Positions 1 to 9,480 of a stretch of 64,000 nt of DNA are shown one piece after another. A program made the position numbers and the translations under genes. Below the pieces are notes generated by a model that saw only the letters and a program-made list of their open reading frames with translations, was not told the origin of the DNA and made no database searches. Within the stretch, counting starts at the first letter, position 1. The number at the start of each line of letters is the position of its first letter. The stretch is taken from contig NW_024467120.1 in NCBI RefSeq assembly GCF_017591425.1, forward strand, positions 8,060,001 to 8,124,000. The letters run 5' to 3'. The stretch is from Ochotona curzoniae (Eukaryota > Chordata > Mammalia > Lagomorpha > Ochotonidae).

Positions 1-90
1 TTAGACTGTAGACACGCAATTTCCTTTATTACTCATCATTAAACACTTAAGATATAAATATCATGTCTTTTGGCTTCCACACTCTGTGAT

Positions 91-428
91 TTTTTTTTTT
101 TTTTTTTTAGGATTCACGTACTTATATTGGAAAGGCAGATTTACAGAGAGAAGGAGAGACAGAGGAAGGATCTTCATCCACTGCTTCACTCCCCAAGTGG
201 CTGCAATGGCTAGAGCTGAGCTGATCCAATGCCAGAAGCCAGGAGCCAGAAGCTTCTTCCAGGTCCTCCACATGGGTACAGGGTCCCAAGGCTTTGGACC
301 ATTGTCTACTGCTTTTCCAGGCCACAAGCAGGGATCTGGAAGGGAAGTAGAGCAGTGGGAACACAAACCAGCACCCGTATAGGATCCCCACACTTGGAGG
401 TGGAAGATTCGCCGGTTGAGCCATCATG
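91..428 (-). mobile_element. C-type SINE, full length, minus orientation
   Basis: The element is read as its reverse complement: an 18-base T run, then GGAAAGGCAGATTTACAG, the reversed CTCCCAAGTGG block and AGGCCACAAGCAGGGA. CpG sites are mostly decayed, so this is a moderately old copy. All open frames here are SINE translations. Confidence 0.85.
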
Positions 429-1074
429 TCAGAAAAGTTGTGTGTCTTTTCTTCTTTCAATATGGTATGGCTTTGTCCCTTTTGACTGATTTCAATTTCT
501 TCCCTTAATGTTCATTATCAAAGATGTGCCATGGAAAAACTCTTTAACTTTGAGTCACTTTTGGGTTTATTGAGATTTTTGGAGCTTTGCCTAGATATTT
601 ACCATCCAACTTGCAAAATCCACTCTCTTCCCTGCTCCCAGGACCTCAGTGAGAGTGTTAGACCACACACGTGGATCATACACTCCTCCTACGCTCTGTT
701 CTAGTGTTTGCACGTCTACGCCGATCCTTACACTCACGTATTCTACATCGATTTGTCTTTGAATTCACTGGTCCTGTCTTATCCTTTTTCCAGTTGTTTT
801 TTTTTTTTTATAAAGCCCATCCTGTGAGCACTTAATTTAAGATAATATATTTTTCTATTTGTACAATGTCCATTTAGTTATTCTTAAAAGATTCTAATAT
901 CCTGCTTAGTTTTTCATCTATTTTCCCATGTTTCTATGAAAATTGTTGATAGCAAATAATGTCTGTGTCTGCTAACCCTAGTCTCCTATGCTTCTGTGGA
1001 TATTTAATCTCTTTTAAAACATGACTTTCATGGAGCAAGTGTTGGGTAGACAGGAAGAAGCTGGTCAGATTCCA
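429..1074. other. Intergenic, no gene seen
   Basis: AT-rich single-copy-looking sequence with a short T run near 795. I see no open frame with protein-like composition and no recognisable repeat, apart from an uncertain 5' edge of the next SINE. Confidence 0.5.
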
Positions 1075-1330
1075 CACTGGAGTATCATTTGGAGAACCCT
1101 GCTCTGCTTCCAGTTTCCTGCTAATGAATGCTGGGAGGCAGCAAGATGATGTCAAACCTGGGTCCTTGCCACCCATATGGAAGACCCGGATGGAGCTGCA
1201 GGCTCCTGGCTTCAGCCTGGCCTGGCCCTCTAGCCAGCTGAACAAAAGTAGTACAGGAAAGTTCTCTCTCTCTCTCTCTCTCCCACTCTTGTTCTCACTC
1301 TTGCTCTTACTCTGCCTGTCAAGATAAGCA
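1075..1330 (+). mobile_element. Old diverged C-type SINE, plus orientation
   Basis: CTGCTCTGCTTCCAGTTTCC, a GACCCGGATGGAGCTGCAGG block and a long CT-rich stretch (1260-1290) follow SINE order. The 5' tRNA-like part is not recognisable. Confidence 0.65.
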
Positions 1331-1334
1331 AGAT

Positions 1335-1628
1335 GGGCCCGGCGCGGTGGCGCAGTGGTTAAGGTCCTCACCTTGCACACCCAGGATCCCATATGGGCGC
1401 CGGTTCTAATCCTGGCAGCCCCGCTTCCCTTCCAGCTCCCTGCCTGTGGCCCGGGAAAACAGTCGAAGACAGCCCAAAGCTTTGGGACCCTGCACCCGCG
1501 TGGGAGACCCGGAAGAGGCTCCTGGTGACCGTTGTGCTCACTTGGGGAGTGAATCATCGGACGGAAGATCTTCTTCTCTGTCTCTCCTCTCTGCATATCT
1601 GCCTTTCCAATAAAAAGAAAAAAAAAAG
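1335..1628 (+). mobile_element. Young full-length C-type SINE
   Basis: It starts GGGCCCGGCGCGG, with an intact A box (TGGCGCAGTGG, 1348-1358) and B box (GGTTCTAATCC, 1402-1412), and ends in an A tail. CpG sites are well preserved. It sits in the 3' end of the older SINE upstream. AAGATAAG occurs on both sides, an imperfect target-site duplication. Confidence 0.93.
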
Positions 1629-1756
1629 ATAAGATAATTTTTTAAAAATATGACTTTTGTAATTTCCTCTCTTCTGGTTTTGATAGTTTCTGGCTAAAAG
1701 CTACACTCCTCAGAAAGAGAAATAGTCATGTCTCGATTGATTTCATGTGAATATTA

Positions 1757-2092
1757 TTTATTTTTATATTTTACAGATTTGTTCTATTTATTATTTAAAA
1801 GGCAGGGTTATAGAGAAAGAGAGAGGGAGAGACAGAGAGAGAGAGGTCTTCCATCTGCTGCTTTGTTCCTCAAATGTCCTCAATGGCCAGGGCTGATCTA
1901 GGCCGAAGTCAAGACCCAGGAGCTTCTTCTGGATTTGCTGTGTGGGTGCAGGACTTGCACTAGCCTGCACAGCTTGCCCAGTCACATGAACAGGGAGCCA
2001 CACTGGAGGTGGAGCAGCTGGGCCTTAAACAGGAGCCCGTATGGGATGCCAGCCCTGCAAGCAGTGGTTCAACCCTCTAGATCACAGCACCA
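1757..2092 (-). mobile_element. Old C-type SINE, minus orientation
   Basis: A T-rich start and a GA-rich stretch (1815-1845) are followed by TCTTCCATCTGCTG and, at the far end, GTATGGGATGCCAGC and CACAGCACCAGCC, the reversed 5' end. It has the GA-tract form, different from the young subfamily. Confidence 0.8.
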
Positions 2093-2096
2093 GCCT

Positions 2097-2420
2097 CTAT
2101 TTATTTTTAAAGATTTACCACGTTTACTTCCAAGGTACAGTGACATACAGAGAAAGAGAGAGAGAGATCTTCCACCTATTGGCTGAGGCTCCAGCCACAA
2201 CAGTCAAGGAGCTGTACCTTGCTGAAGCCGGGAGCCTGGAACTTCATCTAGGGTTCTTACTTAGGTAGCAGGGGCCCCAAGCACTTGGAAATTCTTGCAC
2301 TGTTTTCCCAGGACATAAGTAGGAAGCAGGATCAGAAACAGAGCAGCCGGGATTAGATTCAATACCTTGATAGGGGACACCAGAGTCAGAGGCCACAGCT
2401 GAATTTGATGTGTCACCACA
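2097..2420 (-). mobile_element. Old C-type SINE, minus orientation
   Basis: TTTTTAAAGATTTACC, a GAGAGAGAGA run, AGATCTTCCACC and CAGAGCAGCCGGGATTAGA appear in reversed SINE order. It abuts the previous copy head to tail, suggesting insertion into or beside the earlier A tail. Confidence 0.75.
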
Positions 2421-2443
2421 AAGATCCCATTTGAATGTGATTT

Positions 2444-2769
2444 TTTTTAAAGATTTATTTTTATTGTTTTTTCATTGGAAAGGCGGATATACAGAGAGGA
2501 GAGACAGAGAGGAAGATCTTCCGTCCGATGATTCACTCCCCAAGTGAGCACAACGGCCGATACTATGCCGATCCAAAGCCAGGAGCCTCCTCCGGGTCTC
2601 CCACGCGGGTGCAGGGTCCCAAAGCTTTGGGCCGTCCTCGACTGCCTTCCCAGGCCACAGGCAGGGAGCTAGAAGGGAAGCGGGGCTGCTGGGACTAGAA
2701 CCGGCGCCCATATAGGATCCCGGGTGTGCAAGGCAAGGACCTTAACCACTGCGCCACCGCGCCGGGCCC
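2444..2769 (-). mobile_element. Young full-length C-type SINE with target-site duplication
   Basis: It ends CGCCACCGCGCCGGGCCC, the reversed young 5' end. The 12-bp direct repeat TGAATGTGATTT flanks it at 2432-2443 and 2770-2781 without mismatch, marking a recent L1-type retrotransposition. Confidence 0.95.
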
Positions 2770-2857
2770 TGAATGTGATTTAAAACTAATATAGCAATAT
2801 TCTAAAATATGATGGGCTCGAAAAGCTCAAGAGAAATGAGATTAAAAGTCTAAGTTG

Positions 2858-3150
2858 TGAAGCCAGTACCTCTGCCTGCACCTCAGATGGGCAACAGTTC
2901 AAGTCCCTGCTGCTCCACTTTCATCTGCCTTCCTGCTTGTGGCCTGGGAAACAAGCGGAGGATGGCCCAAAGCCTTTGGACCTTGCATGCACATGGGAGA
3001 TCCAGAAGCTCCAGGCTCCTGGCTTGGGATTGGCCCAGCTTTGGCCAATGCAGACTTTTGGAGAGTGAAACAGCTGGTAGAAGCTTGCTCGCTCTCTTTC
3101 TCTCTCTTTTCTCTCCCTAACTGCACCTTTCAAATAATTTTTATTTAATG
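2858..3150 (+). mobile_element. Old C-type SINE, plus orientation
   Basis: GTGGCCTGGGAAACAAGCGG, CACATGGGAGATCCAGAAGC and TTTGGAGAGTGAAACAGC follow SINE order and are followed by a CT-rich stretch and a CCTTTCAAATAA tail. The tRNA-like promoter is degraded. Confidence 0.8.
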
Positions 3151-3289
3151 CCAAATTTAAGGACCCTCTGGGTATACCTGTTCTCCACCCCCTAACCCCA
3201 ACACTCACACACACCAGGTTGGTCATTCTATCTTTCAAACAAATGAATCAGTCTTGGGGGAAAACAAGGTAAAATTTGAAATCCATGCT

Positions 3290-3425
3290 TACAGGAGTAC
3301 TTCCAAAAGTTCGCTGCAATACATATTATGAAAAAGTTATGCAGAGACTTCAAAAAATGTTGGTACCAAAATTTTATTTTTGGAACATTTTGATACTCCA
3401 TTATCAATCTAGGTTTAAAAATATG
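3290..3425 (+). repeat. Unidentified AT-rich interspersed repeat, copy 1
   Basis: ACTTCCAAAAGTTCGCTG and TTGGTACCAAAATTTTATT resemble pieces that recur, in diverged form, near 23380, 26690, 38775-39190 and 63700. No open frame. I do not recognise the family; it may be a short non-autonomous DNA transposon or an L1 3' end. Confidence 0.4.
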
Positions 3426-3437
3426 GGTTTTTTTTCT

Positions 3438-3750
3438 GGGGCCTGGTGTAGTAGCCTAGTGGCTAAAATTTAGACCTTGCATCCACCAGGATCCCATAAG
3501 GGCCCCAATTCTTGTCCCAGCTGCTCTGCTTCCCATCCAGCTCCCTGCTTGTGGTCTGGGAAACCAGTCAAGGATGGGCCAAGGCCTTAGGACCCTGCAC
3601 CCACATGGGAGACCCGGAGGAGGCTCCTGGTTCTGGATTGGCTCAGCTCCAGCCACTGCAGCCGCTTGGGGAGTGAACCATCAGACGGAAGATCTTCCTC
3701 TCTGTCTCTCCTTCTCTTTGTAAATCTGCCTTTCCAATTTAAAAAAAAAA
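3438..3750 (+). mobile_element. C-type SINE, plus orientation, middle-aged
   Basis: It starts GGGGCCTGGTGTAGTAGCC, the GTAGCCTAGTGGCTAAA subfamily, and ends in ten A after CTTTCCAATTT. It is full length with decayed CpG. Confidence 0.9.
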
Positions 3751-3805
3751 TGCTGGTAGAATATAATCTTGACTTTTATTTTGTATCTAAAAAAACCACA
3801 GTATT

Positions 3806-4138
3806 GGGCCCGGCGCGGTGGCGCAAGTGGTTAAGTCCTCGCCTTGCACGCCCGGGATCCCATATGGGCACCGGTTCTAATCCCGGCAGCCCCGCTTCCC
3901 TTCCAGCTCCCTGCCTGTGGCCTGGGAAGGCAGTTGAGGACGGCCCAAAGCTTTGGGACCCTGCACCCGCGTGGGAGACCCGGAAGAGGCTCCTGGCTTC
4001 GGATCGGCATAGTATCGACCCGTTGCGGCTCACTTGGGGAGTGAATCATCGGATGGAAGATCTTCCTCTCTGTATCTCCTCTCTGTATATCCGCCTTTCC
4101 AATGAAAAAATAATAAAAATAAATCTTTAAAAAAAAAA
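3806..4138 (+). mobile_element. Young full-length C-type SINE with target-site duplication
   Basis: AAAACCACAGTATT flanks it at 3792-3805 and about 4139-4152. The B box GGTTCTAATCC (3873-3883) is intact, but the A box carries one extra A (TGGCGCAAGTGG, 3819-3830). Confidence 0.95.
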
Positions 4139-4152
4139 AAAACCACAGTATT

Positions 4153-5719
4153 TGCAGAAAATAAAGTTACTAGTAGAAAAGAGGGGAGCGGCAAATCAGC
4201 TCCAAAGCTGCCAGGGAGCAGATTTCACTCAGAGCAGCTTCTCCTCTGCGGGAGGCAGGTGAAAGTCCTTTTTCCAAGCCTTCAAGCAGAGCTATGAGCT
4301 TCGTTCTATCCAAGGACTATGAGCAAACACACCACAGGGCACTTCCAGGAAGCAGCCTTTAAGAGCGAGAGTTCTCCCTGCTGCCCACCCCCTAGCGATA
4401 GAGGAGGTCACATGGAAGGACCTGGGCCACCCGGCCTGCTTCCCTGAGCCGCCGCTGGGCATGGCCAGTCACCGCTGCTGGGACTACTGGATAGCAAAGG
4501 CAGTGAGTAGCAAAACAGAACTATAAGCAGGTGGGTGAAGGGGATCCTTCAGTTACACAGAGGAGCTTCCTGGGCTGTCCCCCTACCCCCCAACACACAC
4601 ACACATCCTTTTGTTTTGTTTTTCATTTTACCTTTAAGGCATGCACAGAAAAAGCAAGGCTGTATCTATTCTGAGCTAACCTATATTGGATCCTAAACAT
4701 GAAGTAATTTCAGTGATACTATCTTGCCTATTAACATCAGGGACTTTCCATTCTCGAGAAATTAAAGCTGTGTTGGAAAGGCGTAGCCGGTTTGAACCTT
4801 CAGTTCTTCCTTCTCTCATCAGGACAGAAACCACCCCTCCCACGGTGGTCTCCCTTCCCTCCAGCTTCGGTTGGAGCATCTGCGGGGAGATGGAGGAAGA
4901 GCTGCACAGCTGCAATTGCTGTCCAGTGGTAGCCCCAAGAGAAAGCCTTTTTGGCTAGCATACATTATAATTGGGAAAAATATATAGACTAGGAGATGAA
5001 TGGTAATTTATTAGGCTTTATTGCTATTTACTGGGTGAAGCTTAGATAAGACCTCGGAAGGGAGGGGCTGAAGATCTTTCCTTTTTTTTTTTTTTCCCCA
5101 CCCCATTAAAATGCCTTCTCTAGATGGCTACGCCCAGAAGCTACGCTTTGGGTCAAATCATTTCTCTAAAGTGGAAGTCATGACTGCTCGGGATGGTGAA
5201 TCGTGTGGCCAACAAACGGGGCCATGAGATGCCCAGGCATTTATTCCAATATTCTGGATATGTCAGTGCAGGTGTTTTGTGTGTGTGTGTGTGTTTTTAA
5301 TGAGTTTAATATTTAAACCAAAAAAACAGAAAAGCAGATCTTCTTTGACATGGGCAGGTCCGTTCTCAGGCCTGGATGGGGAGTGGGGTGGGGGAAAGGC
5401 TGAGCTTTCCCTGTCTGCCTGCCTGTCTCCTACCCCCTGCCCTCAAGCTGTTGGGCTGTTTTTTTCCTGCCTTGGAGCTGGAACAACCACCTGCTCTCCC
5501 TGAAGCTCCTGCCTGACAACTGCCTGGCCTGGGATATCCCAGCCCCCAGGACAAGGGAAGCTGGCTCCTTATCAAGGTTTGCTCAAGCCCCACTGGTTAA
5601 AGCGAGCCAGTGACCAAATGCAGAGTCATGCTGAGAAGGTCCACAGAAAGGCACACATACCTGGAGGCCCAATGATTGTTTGACTCTACCACATTCACCA
5701 CATGTTTAAGAACTCAGAG
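4153..5719. other. Unique flank, no gene seen
   Basis: Mixed-composition sequence with a T run near 5083-5095 and a short GT run at 5278-5294. Open frames of 70-90 codons lack protein-like features. The stretch 5360-5600 is CT-rich without CpG enrichment. No repeat recognised. Confidence 0.5.
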
Positions 5720-5985
5720 TGGGGCCCAGCACGATGGCTCAGTGGCTAAATCCTCATCTCAATGGCTTGGGAAAGCAGTCCAGGACAGCCCAAAGCCTTG
5801 GGACCCTGCACCCATGAGGAAAACCTGGAAGAAGCTCCTGGCTCCCGGCTTTGGATCAGCTCAGCTGTGGCCTTTGCGGCCATTTTGGGAGTATCCAATG
5901 GATGGAAGTTCTTTCTCTCCGTCTCTCCTTGTCTCTGTAAATCTGCTTGGTCTTAAAACAAAACAAAGAAAAATAAAACAAAAAA
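5720..5985 (+). mobile_element. C-type SINE with internal deletion
   Basis: The head GGGGCCCAGCACGATGGCTC and CTAAATCCTCATCTC join directly to GGCTTGGGAAAGCAGTCC. The roughly 90 bases that normally hold the B box and the CCATATGGG block are missing. The rest runs through to an AAAACAAAACAAAG tail. Confidence 0.85.
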
Positions 5986-6353
5986 CTGAGAACATCAACA
6001 GCACGCCTATTACTTGGTCCTTGCCATGGTGTAAAATTCAATACCTGGGCAGAACAACTCCAATGGCCCAGAATTTCATTATTTGTGGAAATTTTGGCTG
6101 TTATTATAAATCACATGTGTTAGATTGATTTTTTTTTTTTAAGTTATAAACATAGCAGGTTATACAATCCATGAGTTTTACTTCAGGATTATAAAATTAG
6201 ATTACAAAATGTTTGCTACAACAAGAGTCATGTGTCTGACGTTTGTGAAATAAGCTTGAGTCTTTCAAAGACAACCTTCATTTGTTTACAAACTCTGACA
6301 GCCAAGGTATGGGTAAATTTGTTGAACCTGTTTATATGTAATACATTGATACT

Positions 6354-6602
6354 TTTAAATGTATTGTTACTTATCTGAAAGGCAGGAAGAGACACAGGCC
6401 TACTGAGAGAGGCTGTTGGTTCACCCCCAGTAGGAGAGCAACAGCCTGGACTGGAAGCTGAGAACTCAGTTCTGGTCTGTGGGAATCGGGGGTACCCAGC
6501 AGGAGCTGCCCGTTGGAGCACACACGAACGGGCAGCTGCAGTCTGAAGCCCAGCCACTCCGGAATGGGACCAGTGTCCTAAGCTGCCTCCAAACCGCTGT
6601 GC
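6354..6602 (-). mobile_element. Old C-type SINE fragment, minus orientation
   Basis: TATCTGAAAGGCAGGAAGAGAC, GGTTCACCCCC and the far-end CAGCCACTCCGGAATGGGAC have reversed SINE order but are heavily diverged. It is the last SINE I can see before the repeat-free SOX4 domain. Confidence 0.55.
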
Positions 6603-6929
6603 TTTTCATTTTAGTCTGTATGTTGTGATCCTGTGGGATAGGTAGCATGGGGAGTGTTTCATGCTTCAGGAATTAGTACAAAAAAGTCACAATCCCCCCA
6701 CCCCAGATTACTCTTCCAAGCCCCCTCCTCATATGGAGTCCCTGCCCTAGAGATGGAAGATGTGTTTATGCATTACTATTCACATTTTGCACGTACAGGA
6801 CAACAATATACACAGAACTTCTCTCTTGCTGTCGGGTATGGGTAACGGAACAGAGGGTGGACTTCCTGAGCCAGGCAGCTGGAGCCCCCTGGGGCTACGC
6901 AAGTAGGAGCACCATAATCGGGATGGGCA

Positions 6930-9480
6930 GAGTTCTTTAAGTGCCCTTGGGACCGGCGCGGTACTCCCATCTTCCTCCAAGCCCACACCCGAGGCCTTGA
7001 GAGGCAGTGGCAGAAACATGGCGAAGCCCGGGTGGCAGGTGTGCAGCACGCCTGGCGCGGTCTGGGGCCCAGGGTTCTTTGGTCTCTGCCCCACCCCTTC
7101 CCTCTTCCCCTTCCCCCTCCCCTCCCATCCCCAGGAGAACCTCCACTGCAGTCTACCTGACGCGTCATGCCGGCTTGGCAGGGCAGTGGACCACAGGAGC
7201 TGGAAGAACCAAGATAAGGTGCATGGCGGAGCCTGCGCGTCCCATGCCCGCTGCCCGCTGCCCGCCGCCCGCCGCCCAGCAAGCTCGTGCCTCTCTCCCC
7301 GACCCAAGTCCTAGAGTAGCATCTACAGTTTCCAGTTCTTCCCACCTCCCTTCACTGCGACCGCGTCCCTTTCTTCCTCCCCTCTCTCTCTTCCTCTCAA
7401 CGGACATTTTGCTTCCCTGCCTACTCCCCAGCAGGTTCCCTCCGCAGCCGACGCGCCCTCCCTGACAGCCCTCACATCGGCCAAAGCGCGGTTTTCCTCT
7501 TGTTTGCGCGATTTTCCATAAATGAAACTAAGCCACTTTCCCCGCGGTGCTCCAACTGTAACTGCTTCTTACTAGGTCGCTGGGTTGGGGCTGGGAGGCT
7601 CAGGGGCGTGTCCCCAACCTACATCTAGTGCTAGTCCACTGTGGGGCTTTTGGGGGCGCCCCTGATCTTGCAGTAGCACCCCCTTCCCGGATGCCTGCGT
7701 TGGACCTGACTGGTAGGAGGGAAGAAGAAAAAAAAAAAAAAAAAAAAGCAAAGGGACCAGCGAATTCGCAGGTCACAAAGCGAACTGAGCCCTCCGGCAG
7801 ACTTTGGCTTCCATGGAAGTGCACCCTGGGGGTGCAGCCGCTCCCTGTTATCTACTTGCCATATGTCCCGTCTCTCCCACCCGAAACCGCCTCCCGCAGG
7901 TTCTCGGGGTGGGGGTTGGGGCCGAATTCCCCAGGGCAGGGCGCACCCCCGGGCCACTGCTCCTTAACTCCCAGTGGCGCCTCCGTGGTCCGCGCAGACT
8001 CGGCCACCCCGGGCCTTTCCCGCGCAAGCGAGGAAGATGGGTGGAGGGGCACCAGGGGAAGGCACGCTTGAGGATTCGGTTACAAAGATTTGCCAGCCTC
8101 TACTGGCGGGCTGCGCGCGCGCGGACACACACACACACACACACGCACCTCGGTCCTGAAAGAGAGACCAAGCGGCTGCGTGCTGCATAACGGCCTCTGT
8201 CCGCGGGCACCGGGCTAGGCTACGCAGTCCCCTGCACGGAGGTGGCACGGTAACCGAAGCATTTAGGCGCACAGAGCGATGGGGGTCAGAGGCTCTTCAA
8301 GAAAGAGCAAGGGGGCCGAAGTGGCTGTGAGTTCCGGTCAGTGGCGGAACTGGACATGGTCGCCAAAGGGGCCAAGGGGCTCTGCGCGGGGGGGGGGGGG
8401 GGGGGGGGGAGCTGGAGGAGCCAAGCGCGCGGGACGCGCGACCCGGGGGGCTAGCCAAGTCCCAGAGCGACTTCCAGGCGCGGCAGGGAGCCGGTGGGGC
8501 CGCAGGGGCGTCTTCCCTCGGCCAAGCGGCCGTGCGCCTGTGAGCTCCCTCTCCCCGTACAAACCCCCCAGCGGAAGGCGGGTGTTAAAATGCTGGTGAC
8601 AGGATCGCCTGAAACATGTTTATAGTAGGAGTCTTCCAAAAGCACAGCCTGAGTCGATTCCAATTTATTTCCTCTCCGTAACTGTAATCGAAAGGCGAAG
8701 CTCAGCTGCCGCGCGCGGCGAGGCCGAGCTTTACTAATCCCCAGCGAGCCGAAGGCGGCAGAACCGGCCCCGGCGCCGCAGTCGCTGTGCCCGGGTGCGC
8801 TTTCTGGCTTGGAGAAACCATTTTGGGGTTTTACGTGGGGGGGAGAAGGCGCTTTGGCTCGTCCTGGAGCTACGCGCGCTGGTTCCCTCCCAGAGCCGCT
8901 CTCCCAAGCCGTACAGAAGCTGGCTAAGAAGCTGCATGCTCACCGCGCCTTGCATTTTGCAAGGTGTTCCGGGCACTGGAAAAGAAATCATCTCCCGAGT
9001 GCGGCCAGTAAGATGCAAACCGAAGGCTAGTCTTGGCTTGCCCAATCTCCTCCGGCAGCTCCTAACAGCTGAACTGCAGGCGCCAGTTGGTTACCCTAAA
9101 CTTTGATTTAAAAGAGGAGGAAAAAAAAAATCCGAATTCACCGACACACCCAAGGACTCGCCGACCGATTAAACTGCCACCTAAATAAGGCAGAAGAGTG
9201 TGTTCGCGCGCGGGTGTGTGTTACAGGCTCGGGAGAGGAGGAAGAGAAGAAAGAAAGCTCGCCATCCCCACGCTTTCCCACGTCTGCGCGCGGGCGCAGG
9301 GAGGCTCGGCGCTGCCACCTTGCGGCCGCAGCTGCAGGGGAGTGGGAGGTGGCCGGCTGCAAGAGACCCCGGGCTCCCGGTGGGTGTGCCCTGTCGGCCT
9401 CGAGAAACCGAGCGCCCAGTCCCGAGGTAGGCCTCAGAGCGACGTGGCCCGTGCAAGCCCTCCTGGGTGACAGAAAATGA
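6930..9480. promoter_or_regulatory. Upstream CpG-rich block, possible distal regulatory or alternative promoter region
   Basis: GC and CpG content rise sharply over about 2.5 kb, ending roughly 3.8 kb before the SOX4 start site. Within it are a 20-A run (7728-7747), a CG/CA alternating tract (8112-8146), a run of 22 G (8388-8409) and a CT-rich zone (7080-7130). Several open frames exist but they overlap on both strands and look like GC-driven chance frames. In mammals such blocks near developmental genes often act as regulatory CpG islands; that role is inferred here. Confidence 0.55.
8388..8409 (+). repeat. Run of 22 G
   Basis: An uninterrupted G homopolymer follows TCTGCGC inside the upstream CpG-rich block. 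It can form quadruplex structure and its exact length may be unreliable in an assembly. Confidence 0.9.

Noticed and set aside
934..1596. 220-codon open frame on the minus strand
   Set aside because: It crosses two SINE copies, and its residues are translations of their conserved blocks. The same peptide patterns recur in frames over other SINEs.
7007..8190. Open frames of 105-189 codons in the upstream CpG block
   Set aside because: Several overlapping frames on both strands are Pro/Arg/Ser-rich and interrupted by homopolymers. This is what GC-rich non-coding DNA produces.
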